Origin: DATEEG01 sp035525055
GTDB taxonomy: Bacteria > Actinomycetota > Acidimicrobiia > Spongiisociales > ZC4RG35
DNA: 19,983 nt
NCBI GenBank assembly: GCA_035525055.1
Contig: DATLEZ010000030.1
Coordinates: forward strand, 1 to 19,983
Reading direction: 5' to 3'
The notes beneath the pieces were generated by a model that saw only the letters and a program-made list of their open reading frames with translations, was not told the origin of the DNA and searched no databases. This document shows positions 5,248-13,559 of this stretch, in pieces. Both the position numbers and the translations under genes were made by a program. The stretch's first letter is position 1, and the number at the start of each line of letters is the position of its first letter.

Positions 5248-7644
5248 CTATGCTGCATAAAGGAGGTTACTGAGTTTCGCCACCGCATCTCTGAGGTCAG
5301 TTGCAGACCCAAACCGAGCGGCGATCTCGGCCGGCGAACCGAGGCTTGATAGCGGTGGAACCTGGAGAACGGCCAGATCGTCGAGCTGGCCGATCCCATG
5401 CTCGGCGTACTTGTCGAGGAGGTACGAAAGAACCTCCCGGGCTGCCGGCTGGTACGCCTCGAAGAACTCGACATGCTCTTTGGTGACCCGTCGCACGCGG
5501 TCTCGCCGGGTCGCCAGCGGACGGTTCCAAGCGAGGTGGACCAACACGTCGATCGGGTCGGCATCGACCATCCCGGTTCGCTGGAGTAGTTCGTCGGGAT
5601 CAATCCCATGGACGGCGAGAGCGTCAAGCACATCTTGTCGGCCGACTCTGCTCGACCACCTCGACCGGAGCTCTACCTGGTCGGGGAAGATGGCGCGGAT
5701 GGTCTCCGTGACGAAGTCCCGGTACTCGATCAGTCGCAATCGTTCGGTTTCGGGATCGAGGTGGTAGGTCGCCTCGGCCGTGACCCACACCTCGACATCG
5801 TCGATATAGAACTTCGCCCTTGGCTCCTGCTCGAGGTCCGCTGGGTGGATCGTGCCTTCCGAGACGATGTCGTCGAGGAGGGGGGGCTCGGGTTCCATGA
5901 CCACCGTTTCCTCAACGACATTGCCTTCATCGTCGATCTCCTCCACATCAACCCGCTCAGGGGGCCCATCGAACTCGGGGTCGTTGAAGAGTGCGGTGGC
6001 GTCGGCGTAGTCGATGATGTCGAAAGAGAGCTTGTCCTCGTCCGGGTACAGTCGTGTACCCCGACCAATCATCTGCTTGAAGAGAGCCATTGACCCAACG
6101 GTTCGGAACAAGACGATGTTGCGCACCGTCGGGAGATCAACCCCTGTGGAGAGCATGTCCGAAGTCGTGGCTATCACCGGAGTGTCGGATTCTGTGTCGG
6201 CAAAGTCACTCAGGTGGCCCCTCCCTATCTCGGCCTCGTCGCTGACGATGCGAACGACGTAGTTTGGATGACGCTTGGTCAGGTCGTCATTGGCGTTGTG
6301 CAGAGCCCGACGCATTTGATCGGCATGCTCCTGGCTTACGCAAAACACGATGGTCTTGGCCCAGCGATCGGAGCTCCGAAGGTAATCGGTGAGATGTTTG
6401 GCAGCGGCTTCGGTGCGCGTGAGTAGAGAGACCACCCGCTCAAAGTCTTTGGTGGTGTATTGAGCGGCGGGAATCTCCTCTCCGAACATATCAAGCTGGC
6501 CGTCTGTGGGTGCCCAGCCGTGGGCATCGGGGCTGAGCACCACGCGGCGCACACGGTAAGGGGCGAGAAAGCCGTCCTCGATGCCTTGGGCGAGTGAGTA
6601 CTCGATCAGTGGATCACCGAAGTACTCGTAGCTGTCGGCAGTCTCGTCCCTCTTAGGTGTGGCAGTCATACCCAGCTGTGTGGCCGGCGCGAAGTGGTTG
6701 AGGATGGCTCGCCATGACGACTCGGCCCTGGCGCTCCCACGATGGCACTCGTCGACGATCACCAGATCGAAGAAGTCGGGAGCGAACTCCCGGAACATGC
6801 CGTTAGGGTCTTCTCCGCCGTCGGCCATAGCCTGGTAGAGAGCAAAGTAGATCTCACGCCCGGCCTTCGCCTCGCCCTGGAGCTTCCAAATCGGCGTGTT
6901 ATCACCGAAGCCGAAGGCCGGTTTGAACTCTCGTTCGATTGGTTGATCAATGAGGATGTTGCGGTCTGCGAGGTACAGAATCCGGGGCTTACGTCCGGAC
7001 CGCCAGTCGCTGTTCCAGAGCTTCCAGACGATCTGCATCGCCACGAACGTCTTCCCGGTACCGGTCGCCATCGTAAGTAGCAGTCGCTTGTCCCCGCGGA
7101 GGATCGCCTCGATCGATCGGTTGATGGAAGTCCGCTGGTAGTAGCGAGGCTCCTTCACCGTGCCATCGGGGTTCCGCAAGGCGCGGTTGAAGGGCGATAG
7201 GAGACAATCAGCGACGGGATCATCCACGATTCCCTTCCAGGCCCGGTATCGGGACCAGACCGCAGGAGGTGACGGGAACTCAAGAAGATTCGCGGTCTCG
7301 CGGCCAGTATCGCGGTCATCCTCGACGATGCCCTTGCCATTCGTTGAGTAGGCGAGCGGCACGTCAAGCAACGAGCCATAGTTCTTGGCCTGCTGAATCC
7401 CCTTGCCGGGGATGGCGTACTCGCGCTTGGCTTCCACCACAGCAACCGGCACGCCGGGTTCATACTCAAGCACGTAGTCGGCTCTCAATGGTTTCGCTCG
7501 CCGATGCTTCTTGCCGACAGGGAGGACCCGGCCGGCAGTGATCGGATACTGCTCAACGATCTGGTCAGTGGACCACCCTGCTTGCTTGAGAAGCGGCATC
7601 ACGTAATCGCGACAGGTGTCTCTCTCGAGCGGCCCGCTTTGCAT
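5248..7644 (-). CDS. hsdR: Type I restriction enzyme R subunit HsdR (EcoEI-like)
   Basis: 798 residues, the usual size for the EcoEI-type R subunit. The N-terminal nuclease domain has the D...ExK pattern: Asp56 in 'RADYVLEYE', then Glu71-x-Lys73 in 'VVEAKREY'. The superfamily 2 helicase motor follows, with Walker A 'MATGTGKT' 192-199, 'DECH' 298-301, 'TATP' 327-330 and motif VI 'QMIGRGTRLYPDE'. The C-terminus resembles the EcoEI_R_C domain. ATP-driven DNA translocation and cleavage of unmethylated DNA is expected together with the fused HsdM-S. It is the first gene of the operon hsdR-abiEi-abiEii-hsdMS. No clear Shine-Dalgarno precedes ATG 7644. The 143-base gap to the relaxase gene (7645-7787) should hold its promoter but shows no convincing -35/-10 pair. 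Confidence 0.94.
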   Translation of the reverse strand: MQSGPLERDTCRDYVMPLLKQAGWSTDQIVEQYPITAGRVLPVGKKHRRAKPLRADYVLEYEPGVPVAVVEAKREYAIPGKGIQQAKNYGSLLDVPLAYSTNGKGIVEDDRDTGRETANLLEFPSPPAVWSRYRAWKGIVDDPVADCLLSPFNRALRNPDGTVKEPRYYQRTSINRSIEAILRGDKRLLLTMATGTGKTFVAMQIVWKLWNSDWRSGRKPRILYLADRNILIDQPIEREFKPAFGFGDNTPIWKLQGEAKAGREIYFALYQAMADGGEDPNGMFREFAPDFFDLVIVDECHRGSARAESSWRAILNHFAPATQLGMTATPKRDETADSYEYFGDPLIEYSLAQGIEDGFLAPYRVRRVVLSPDAHGWAPTDGQLDMFGEEIPAAQYTTKDFERVVSLLTRTEAAAKHLTDYLRSSDRWAKTIVFCVSQEHADQMRRALHNANDDLTKRHPNYVVRIVSDEAEIGRGHLSDFADTESDTPVIATTSDMLSTGVDLPTVRNIVLFRTVGSMALFKQMIGRGTRLYPDEDKLSFDIIDYADATALFNDPEFDGPPERVDVEEIDDEGNVVEETVVMEPEPPLLDDIVSEGTIHPADLEQEPRAKFYIDDVEVWVTAEATYHLDPETERLRLIEYRDFVTETIRAIFPDQVELRSRWSSRVGRQDVLDALAVHGIDPDELLQRTGMVDADPIDVLVHLAWNRPLATRRDRVRRVTKEHVEFFEAYQPAAREVLSYLLDKYAEHGIGQLDDLAVLQVPPLSSLGSPAEIAARFGSATDLRDAVAKLSNLLYAA

Positions 7645-7787
7645 GTGCTGAGGGTACTTTGACGGTCCAAACTCAGCTCGTGCAGCGTCGGTCGGGATGG
7701 AACCACGCGTTCATCCGCCAGATGCACTGGAGACGAATGTTTCCATGGCGTCGTCCATGTTCGAGCGGGATTGCACCAACCCTTTCT

Positions 7788-10454
7788 TCAACGATCGATC
7801 TCCACACCAAGTGAGCGTTCTGACCGAGGGCCCCGTGCTCGGCGTACCTGGATCACCCGTTGTGAGTGATCCACGAGTCGGTCGATCTGGTCATCATCTC
7901 CTGGGCTCGTTAGTTCCCAAGGGCGAGTCGGATCGAGCTGAGCCTTGCGAGCCACCGCGGGCTGGTCGATCCAGTCTCGGCTGATGGCCTGTGAGACCAC
8001 GTCGAGCGCGGTCTGCGTGTCCTCGGTGATGACGTAGGCGTGGTTGGCGTCGCGGCCTCGGGTCATGGGGGTGTAGACACCGGCGTGGTCGGTGGGACTG
8101 TCGATGAGGAGCAGGGCGGTGTCAACGGTGCGACCTTGTGTGGCGTGGCTGGTCTGGGCGTACCCGATTCTCAGATGGCTGGCGACGTAGTCCGCTGGAA
8201 GGCGGATGGTGCCATTTGCTCCCGCGACGGTGATGTTGCGGTCGGGATGGATGGTCTGGACGACCCAACGGTCGCGGTTCTTGACGATCACGCCATCGCT
8301 CGTTCGCAGGGTTCGGTCGTTGCGTCGGGTCACCACTTCGTCGCCGACGCAGACGACCTCCTCGCCGATGCGGAGGCGTCCCTTCTGAATCGAAATATCT
8401 CCGTCCATGAACCTGGTGGCCTGGGCGAGCTGGTTCAGACGGTTCACCGCCTGATTGGAGTTGGCCATGAGCGCGACGGTTTCGCCTCGGCTGCGGGCGG
8501 CAGCCCAGGTGGCGATGATCTTCGACTCCATCTCCTGAGCCGATCCGCCGTGAAGTCGGCCATGTTGTTCGTAGTCAGCGAGGGCGCCCGGGTCGCCGGC
8601 GCGGAGTTGGAGGCTTGCTTTGCGTTCCCAGTCGTTACGGAACCGGTGGACCTGGTCGAGTTCGACTGCGCCGTACTGGTTGACCAGGTGGGCGAACATG
8701 CCGCCCCTGCCCACGGCGGAGAACTGGCGTGGGTCACCGACGAAGACAACCCGCCAGTCCTTCCGATCCGCGAGATCCGCGAGTTGCGCGAGTGCTGGTG
8801 TTGATGCGGTTCCTGCTTCGTCGACGATGACCGTGGTCCCGGCAGCTAGGTCATACTCCGGCCGCGGCGGGTGTTGGGTGAGGGAGTGTTCGACGAGCAG
8901 CTTGTCCAGAGTGTCTGCATCCATCCCGGTCCCGGCACCGAGGACTTCGGCCGCTGCGGCGGTTGGCGCAACACCAAACACATGACGGTGCTGAGCCTGG
9001 AGGCTTGCGACTGCTGCGCCTAGTGCGGTTGTCTTGCCCGTCCCCGCCGGTCCTTCGACGATTTCGAGGCGCCGGTGTCCGGCGACTGTGCCGGCGACTT
9101 CGACCTGGCCAGGGTCCAAGCCTCGCCCTTCGACTCTCCCGATCGACGACGGTTCGGTGAACCGGTGCTCAGCCCATTTGATGAGTCGTTCTTCCTGGTC
9201 GAGGATTGCCTGAGTGGTGAGCCTTCTGTCAACCGCAGCCTCTGTGATGGGACGGCCATCCCGACGCAGCGGAGTCGCCGTTGACATCAGCCGACCTAGG
9301 TCGACACAGCGGTGCTCGATCGTGTGGTCGGTGAGAGTCTGGAGCCAGCCGGTGAGTCGTTCGGCGTTGGCAGGGACTGTTGTTGGGAAAGTGGCGGCGA
9401 GCTCTCGCAAGACCTCGGCCGATCGCCACGACGACTGGTCCGCCTCCAACGTCTCCACCGCCTGGCCGACCATGTGCACGACCAGCGTCGGGTCAATCTG
9501 ATCTCTCGACGTTCGCCTGCCAATAGATGTCTGGACGAGATCGTGCGGGTCAAGGCCGAGCTCTTGAACGCGGTATTGCCATTCCTGTCGCAGCTCCTCA
9601 CTGGTGATGCCGTGGCGCTTGGCTGGTCGGCTGTCGGTGACCGCTTCCCGTTCCAGGCGCCACCGCTCCGCTGGCGTGGGATGACGGCCAAGGTCGTGGC
9701 GGAATCTGGCGAGCTTGGCATCGATCCGTTCGTCGATGTCGGTGGAGCGTTGTGAGAACTCAGCCAACACCTCTACGGGCATGTCGGCGATCTCTGCGAT
9801 GCCGTGCTCGACTTCTCGCCATCTGACACCGAGACGGCCGGTGAGTTCGGCCCGCAAGCTTGCGTGGTAGAGGGCGGAGAGAGTCCGCTGGTCGACCTTG
9901 ATCGTCCTTGCGTCGAGGGCGAGCCACCGTCCGTCCGGAGCGAGTACCCGGTTGGCGATCACGGCGTGGGTGTGGAGTTGGGGGTCGAGACGTCGGCTGG
10001 TGTGCTGACGGAACACCGCAGCCACGATGCCGTCACTATCGACACACATGACGTGACCGTGGATACGCATACGGGTGTGGGCGTGGTGCTGGATCCAGCC
10101 CAGGACGGAGTCGACTGAGGCATCGTGGGCCTCGACGACCTGGTCCCGGATCGTCTCGTCGCCGAGGCCGAACAGCACCGAGACGGATTTTGGTGCCGAG
10201 AAGGTGGCGTCGAACCCTCGCACCGACCCATCGCCGAACCGCCTGCCGAGGTCAGCGCCGGTGGTCGGATGCTTGCCGTCGATCACAGCATGAAAGAGAT
10301 CGGCAGCGATCTCACCGTTCAAGCCGAGGCGCTCGGTCGCCAGGCCCCACCATCGGCCCGGCGGTTCATCACCATCGAGGTAGTAGGAAGGGAGGTGACT
10401 GGTGTAGTAGCGGCCCGCCGCGGCGCCCTTCAGTGTGGTCACACGGACCGTCAC
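7788..10454 (-). CDS. MobF (TrwC/TraI-like) relaxase-helicase
   Basis: 888 residues. The N-terminal relaxase domain has catalytic tyrosine candidates Tyr16-Tyr17 and Tyr24-Tyr25 in 'GRYYTSHLPSYY', the 'FDATFSAPKSVS' motif (81-92), and the metal-binding histidines in 'HTSRRLDPQLHTH' (His151, His161, His163). The C-terminal superfamily 1 helicase has Walker A 'GPAGTGKT' 468-475, 'VDEAG' 544-548, 'VGDPRQFSAVGRGG', and a late 'TPMTRGRD' motif. It should nick the origin of transfer and unwind the strand. It is shorter than plasmid F TraI (about 1,750 residues), as is common in actinobacterial elements. The GTG start is supported by GGAGAGG about 5 bases upstream on the minus strand. No coupling protein or secretion genes accompany it, so a helper is needed. 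An origin of transfer was not identified. Confidence 0.93.
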   Translation of the reverse strand: MTVRVTTLKGAAAGRYYTSHLPSYYLDGDEPPGRWWGLATERLGLNGEIAADLFHAVIDGKHPTTGADLGRRFGDGSVRGFDATFSAPKSVSVLFGLGDETIRDQVVEAHDASVDSVLGWIQHHAHTRMRIHGHVMCVDSDGIVAAVFRQHTSRRLDPQLHTHAVIANRVLAPDGRWLALDARTIKVDQRTLSALYHASLRAELTGRLGVRWREVEHGIAEIADMPVEVLAEFSQRSTDIDERIDAKLARFRHDLGRHPTPAERWRLEREAVTDSRPAKRHGITSEELRQEWQYRVQELGLDPHDLVQTSIGRRTSRDQIDPTLVVHMVGQAVETLEADQSSWRSAEVLRELAATFPTTVPANAERLTGWLQTLTDHTIEHRCVDLGRLMSTATPLRRDGRPITEAAVDRRLTTQAILDQEERLIKWAEHRFTEPSSIGRVEGRGLDPGQVEVAGTVAGHRRLEIVEGPAGTGKTTALGAAVASLQAQHRHVFGVAPTAAAAEVLGAGTGMDADTLDKLLVEHSLTQHPPRPEYDLAAGTTVIVDEAGTASTPALAQLADLADRKDWRVVFVGDPRQFSAVGRGGMFAHLVNQYGAVELDQVHRFRNDWERKASLQLRAGDPGALADYEQHGRLHGGSAQEMESKIIATWAAARSRGETVALMANSNQAVNRLNQLAQATRFMDGDISIQKGRLRIGEEVVCVGDEVVTRRNDRTLRTSDGVIVKNRDRWVVQTIHPDRNITVAGANGTIRLPADYVASHLRIGYAQTSHATQGRTVDTALLLIDSPTDHAGVYTPMTRGRDANHAYVITEDTQTALDVVSQAISRDWIDQPAVARKAQLDPTRPWELTSPGDDDQIDRLVDHSQRVIQVRRARGPRSERSLGVEIDR

Positions 10455-10550
10455 AACAACCTCTCCAAGAGCGGCTGACCGCAGGTGTGCACTCGTCTGT
10501 CGATCTCGGGCTGGTGTTCTGGCTGGGCCGTGCGCATGAGATCTCCGTCC

Positions 10551-10940
10551 TCAGCTAGACGTGGACTCGGAGTTGAAGAGGTCGAGCTGGTTGGCGATGT
10601 GGCTCTTGCGGCGTGGTGTTCGTCTGGTCACGAGTGGATTGACCGGCGTCACCTCGGATTCAGATGTTGGTGGATGCTCCGATTCCGTGGGCGGCACCGC
10701 GGCCGGCGCCTCGTCGCCCCGGCGCTGGCCGGACAGGTGGGATAGGTCGGCACCGACCAACTCCTCCAATGCCTGGCGTGGCACTCTCAACACGTGACCC
10801 AGGTCGATCACCGGTAGACCCGACCGTCCATCGGTCTCCCGCCACTCCCTGGCCATCGCGTAGGCCTTGGTCCGGCCGATCCGCAGCAGTTCACCCGCCT
10901 CCTCCACGGTCAGTAGCACTGGAATCCCATCACCGGACAC
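10551..10940 (-). CDS. Excisionase-like helix-turn-helix DNA-binding protein
   Basis: 129 residues. The first 60 match the small MerR-like HTH_17/excisionase family ('LLTVEEAGELLRIGRTKAYAMAREW', then 'LPVIDLGHVLRVPRQALEELV'). The remainder is a low-complexity polar tail with no recognised fold. The longest frame begins at GTG 10940; a GTG at 10919, seven codons in, would give the more usual family start. It lies 96 bases upstream of the relaxase gene on the same strand and is divergent from the XRE-integrase pair. It may direct excision, regulate the relaxase gene, or both. Confidence 0.8.
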   Translation of the reverse strand: MSGDGIPVLLTVEEAGELLRIGRTKAYAMAREWRETDGRSGLPVIDLGHVLRVPRQALEELVGADLSHLSGQRRGDEAPAAVPPTESEHPPTSESEVTPVNPLVTRRTPRRKSHIANQLDLFNSESTSS

Positions 10941-11035
10941 AAGTTATAACCTTTGTTCCCACTGTTCACAGATAGTATCACGGCAGAGTGTCAGTGCAAT
11001 GTCTTCACAAGCATGAGACGGTGTACGCTGAGGCA
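10941..11035. promoter_or_regulatory. Divergent promoter region between xis-like and XRE-int genes
   Basis: On the minus strand a -10-like TATAAC with a weak -35 (CTGTGA, 17-base spacing) precedes the excisionase-like gene. The TATAAC ends only two bases before GTG 10940, so transcripts from it may be leaderless or use the downstream GTG. On the plus strand TACGCT at 11024-11029 sits just before the preferred GTG start. ACTGTTCAC (10961-10969) and GTGTCAGT (10988-10995) form an imperfect inverted repeat resembling the perfect one before radC. The XRE protein is the natural candidate to bind it. Confidence 0.4.
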
Positions 11036-11773
11036 GTGACCAACAACGGCGAGCCAGACCCGTCCGCAGAGATCGACCTCAACCAGGTGGTCGCATACAA
11101 CTTCCGGGAAGCCCGCCAACTGCGGGGCTGGACCCAGGAGGAACTCGCCGACCGCCTCGAGCCCTACCTCGGCCAGCGGCTCACCCAGGCCGGCGTCTCC
11201 TCCATCGAACGAGCCTGGGATGGAGAACGGCGCCGAGAGTTCGACGCCCATGAGCTTCTGGTCTTCGCCATGGTGTTCAACCTGCCGATCCTCTACTTCC
11301 TTCTCCCGCCACCCGGCGACCTTCGTCGGATGCAAGGCACCAGCGCTCAGGTCAATGAGCTGTACGTGTGGCTGCTCGGCAGGGAAGGACAGGTGGAACC
11401 GGTCTACGAGCGGCTTCGCCAGCTCGGCATCACCGATCCCACCACCGCCGAGGAGACCGTCGAGAAGATCACCGGCATCACCAGTCCGGCCAAACAGCGG
11501 AGCTACCGGGAGCGGCGCAAGGAGCTGCTCCTCGCCCTTCTCGATGATCACGCCGACAACTTCGACAAGAACATCGACGAGCTCGGGCGGATCGTCGACC
11601 ACCTCCGCCAGGTCGGCATTCGAGGGTTCATCGCCGAGCAGACGGGGGACGAGGACTTCACCTTCAAGGAAGGACACGCCCCGACCCTGAGCCCTCAACC
11701 ACTCTCCGGGGAGGTCGAAACAACATCAAACGACGAGAGCGGAGACCAGAAGTCACCGGGAGGCACGGGATGA
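11036..11773 (+). CDS. XRE-family transcriptional regulator
   Basis: About 245 residues from GTG 11036; the open frame extends upstream to 10988, but conservation-like sequence begins around 'IDLNQVVAYNFREARQL'. The N-terminal HTH ('LRGWTQEELADRL', 'LTQAGVSSIERAW') is of the Cro/C1 (XRE) type. The 'FDAHELLVFAMVFNLPILYFLLPP' helix after it is typical of actinobacterial element regulators. The rest is helical and charged with no known catalytic motif, and the tail is polar. Its stop overlaps the integrase start (ATGA), so the two are translated together. It is likely to control excision or the divergent xis-relaxase genes. Confidence 0.85.
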   Translation: MTNNGEPDPSAEIDLNQVVAYNFREARQLRGWTQEELADRLEPYLGQRLTQAGVSSIERAWDGERRREFDAHELLVFAMVFNLPILYFLLPPPGDLRRMQGTSAQVNELYVWLLGREGQVEPVYERLRQLGITDPTTAEETVEKITGITSPAKQRSYRERRKELLLALLDDHADNFDKNIDELGRIVDHLRQVGIRGFIAEQTGDEDFTFKEGHAPTLSPQPLSGEVETTSNDESGDQKSPGGTG

Positions 11774-12936
11774 GAGGCCACATCGCCAAGAAGGGTGACC
11801 GCTACTACGCCGTCATTTACGAGGGCATCGATCCGGCCACCGGGAAGGGACGCCACCGCTGGCACGCCGCCGGCTCGACCCGCAAGGAAGCCGAACGGCT
11901 GCTGACCGACTTGGTCAAGCGGCACCACGACGGCAACTATCGGCCCCCAGAGAAGATCACCCTCGGGGAGTACCTGGAACGCTGGCTGCCCACCCAACGA
12001 CAGCCTCTGGCCGCGTCGAGCTACTCGTCATACCAGCGGAACATCAGGCTCCACGTCCTCCCCTATATCGGCTCCATCCCCATCCAACGACTCACACCGG
12101 AGGATCTGGACGACCTCTACGCCATGCTCCTCACCAATGGACGTCGCAACAAAGGCGGAGGACCGTTGAACTCCAAGACGGTGCGACACGTGCACGCCGT
12201 GATCCACAAGGCGCTCGCCGACGCGCACCGAAAGGGATCGGTGGCACGCAACGTCGCCGACCTCGCCGACCCTCCCAAGATCTCCACCCGAGCCCGCCCA
12301 AAGATGAAGGTGTGGAACGCCGATGAGCTACGCCGATTCTTCGAACTCATCGCGGACCACGACCTGTACGCCGCGTTCTACGTCAAGGCCAACACCGGGA
12401 TGCGACGCAGCGAGGTGCTCGGGCTCACCTGGAGGGTCGTCGACTTCGACAATGCCCGGCTTTCGGTGACCCAAACCGTCACCGCCCCCGACTACCAGCT
12501 GAAGGTCTCCGACGTGAAGAGCGCCCACAGCATGCGCACCATCGACCTCGACGAGCGCACCTTGGCAGTCCTGCGGTCGTGGCGAAAGCGCCAGCTCGAG
12601 ATCTACATGCAGACGGGCGTCAGGACCGACGACTCAGGATTCGTCTTCGCCAAGCCCGATGGCGATCCGCTCCACCCCGACTACTTCTCCCAGGCCTTCG
12701 AGCGACTCGTCGCCAACATGGACCTCCCGCGGATCAGGTTCCATGACCTCAGGCACACCCACGCCACCCTCCTGCTCAAGGCCGGCGTTCCGATCAAGGT
12801 GGTCAGCGAACGCCTCGGCCACGCCAGCGTCGCCTTCACGATGCAGGTTTACCAACACGTCCTCCCCGGCATGCAGGCCGACGCTGCCGCCACGTTCAGT
12901 GAGATCGTGTTCGGGGAGAACCTGGGTCCCAAGTAG
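11770..12936 (+). CDS. int: Tyrosine recombinase (integrase) of the element
   Basis: 388 residues, a full-length phage-type integrase. Residues 1-60 resemble an arm-type DNA-binding domain ('KKGDRYYAVIYEGIDPATGKGRHRW' region), 63-165 the SAM-like core-binding domain, and 180-375 the catalytic domain. Active-site residues are all present: Arg212 ('TGMRRSEVLGL'), Lys250 ('VKSAHSMRTI'), His325-x-x-Arg328 ('HDLRHTHAT'), His351 ('LGHASV') and nucleophile Tyr361 ('MQVYQHV'). The predicted core site is the tRNA-fMet anticodon loop within the 43-bp repeat, and the predicted arm sites are the CCGTTAGAA repeats. Unlike many such elements, the gene does not lie next to an attachment site but 3.9 kb from the right end. 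Confidence 0.95.
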   Translation: MRGHIAKKGDRYYAVIYEGIDPATGKGRHRWHAAGSTRKEAERLLTDLVKRHHDGNYRPPEKITLGEYLERWLPTQRQPLAASSYSSYQRNIRLHVLPYIGSIPIQRLTPEDLDDLYAMLLTNGRRNKGGGPLNSKTVRHVHAVIHKALADAHRKGSVARNVADLADPPKISTRARPKMKVWNADELRRFFELIADHDLYAAFYVKANTGMRRSEVLGLTWRVVDFDNARLSVTQTVTAPDYQLKVSDVKSAHSMRTIDLDERTLAVLRSWRKRQLEIYMQTGVRTDDSGFVFAKPDGDPLHPDYFSQAFERLVANMDLPRIRFHDLRHTHATLLLKAGVPIKVVSERLGHASVAFTMQVYQHVLPGMQADAAATFSEIVFGENLGPK

Positions 12937-12970
12937 AGGCAGCCAGCGCCACCGCGAGCCTTCAACGCGA

Positions 12971-13165
12971 CTACTTCTCCTCAGGCAGCATCTGCTGGGC
13001 CCGCTCAATGCGCTGACGCAGGCTGTCCTGAAAGTGAGCATCTCTCTTGCGCTCAGCGACGTGCTCGGCGATCGCGGCACGGATGACCTCGGAGATCGGT
13101 TGATCATCCACCGTCGCCACGGTCTCTAGCTCCTCGGCCTGTTCAGCGGACAGGCGAACGGTCAT
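12971..13165 (-). CDS. Ribbon-helix-helix (CopG/Arc-like) DNA-binding protein
   Basis: 64 residues from ATG 13165. 'MTVRLSAEQAEELETVA' followed by 'QPISEVIRAAIAEHVAERKRD' is the beta-strand, helix, helix pattern of RHH repressors; the C-terminal helix is charged. The frame can extend to TTG 13219, but that TTG is the start of a TTGACA -35-like box, so the longer form is unlikely; GTG 13183 is another possibility. No toxin gene is next to it. It is divergent from the ubiquitin-like operon and shares its 97-base promoter region, so it is a candidate repressor of that operon as well as of itself. Confidence 0.75.
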   Translation of the reverse strand: MTVRLSAEQAEELETVATVDDQPISEVIRAAIAEHVAERKRDAHFQDSLRQRIERAQQMLPEEK

Positions 13166-13212
13166 GGCTTTAGCGGGTTTCACAAGTTCATACTGCCACC
13201 GAGCAGGCACAG

Positions 13213-13257
13213 TTGTCAAGTATCAAGCAACCGTGGTATCGTGGTAGCAGGAAGGAG
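13213..13257 (+). promoter_or_regulatory. Promoter and ribosome binding site of the ubiquitin-like operon, overlapping the RHH promoter
   Basis: TTGTCA (13213-13218), an 18-base spacer and TATCGT (13237-13242) form a plausible plus-strand promoter. AGGAAGGAG (13249-13257) is a strong ribosome binding site five bases before the Ubl ATG. The minus strand reads TTGACA at 13219-13214, so the two -35 boxes overlap almost completely. A tandem 8-bp repeat GTGGTATC/GTGGTAGC (13233-13248) covers the -10 box and looks like an RHH operator. Confidence 0.55.
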
Positions 13258-13262
13258 AAGAC

Positions 13263-13532
13263 ATGAGCGAAAACGAGTCCGAACACAAGCCCGGGAAGGG
13301 CCGTCCGAAGGTCTTCCAGATTCAGATCGACCGAGAGCACTACGAGGTCGAAAAAAAGGAAATGACGGGTGCTGAGCTACGCCAGGTACCACCGACGCCG
13401 ATTCCGCCAGAGCGAGATCTCTACGAGGTGGTGCCGGGTCACCCTGACCGCAAGATCGAGAACGATGATGTGGTCGAGATCCGCAACGGTCTCCGATTCT
13501 TCACCGCGCCGGGCACGATCAATCCCGGGTAG
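13263..13532 (+). CDS. Ubiquitin-like protein (multiubiquitin-domain family), single domain
   Basis: 89 residues. After a polar N-terminus (1-16), residues 17-89 match the bacterial multiubiquitin beta-grasp family: strands 'FQIQIDREHYEVEKKEMTG', 'AELRQV', 'DLYEVVPG', and a C-terminal 'VVEIRNGLRFFTAPGTINPG'. Many relatives carry several such domains in tandem; this one has one. It ends exactly on glycine (Gly89), the residue an E1 would adenylate, so no proteolytic maturation seems needed. Identification rests on family recognition and on the E2, E1 and JAB genes directly downstream. It is expected to be conjugated to unknown targets. A strong ribosome binding site suggests high expression relative to the enzymes. 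Confidence 0.88.
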   Translation: MSENESEHKPGKGRPKVFQIQIDREHYEVEKKEMTGAELRQVPPTPIPPERDLYEVVPGHPDRKIENDDVVEIRNGLRFFTAPGTINPG

Positions 13533-13559
13533 CACGGGACCAAGCAGAGGACGAGCGCC

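Noticed and set aside
8040..8804. 254-residue open frame on the plus strand
   Set aside because: It is antisense to the relaxase gene, which has clear catalytic motifs; no recognisable domain.
10991..11698. 235-residue open frame on the minus strand
   Set aside because: It is antisense to the XRE regulator with its clear HTH and integrase coupling; no known domain.
12971..13219. RHH protein plus an adjacent toxin as a toxin-antitoxin pair
   Set aside because: The integrase ends 34 bases downstream and no toxin-like gene is beside it, so it is called only as a regulator.
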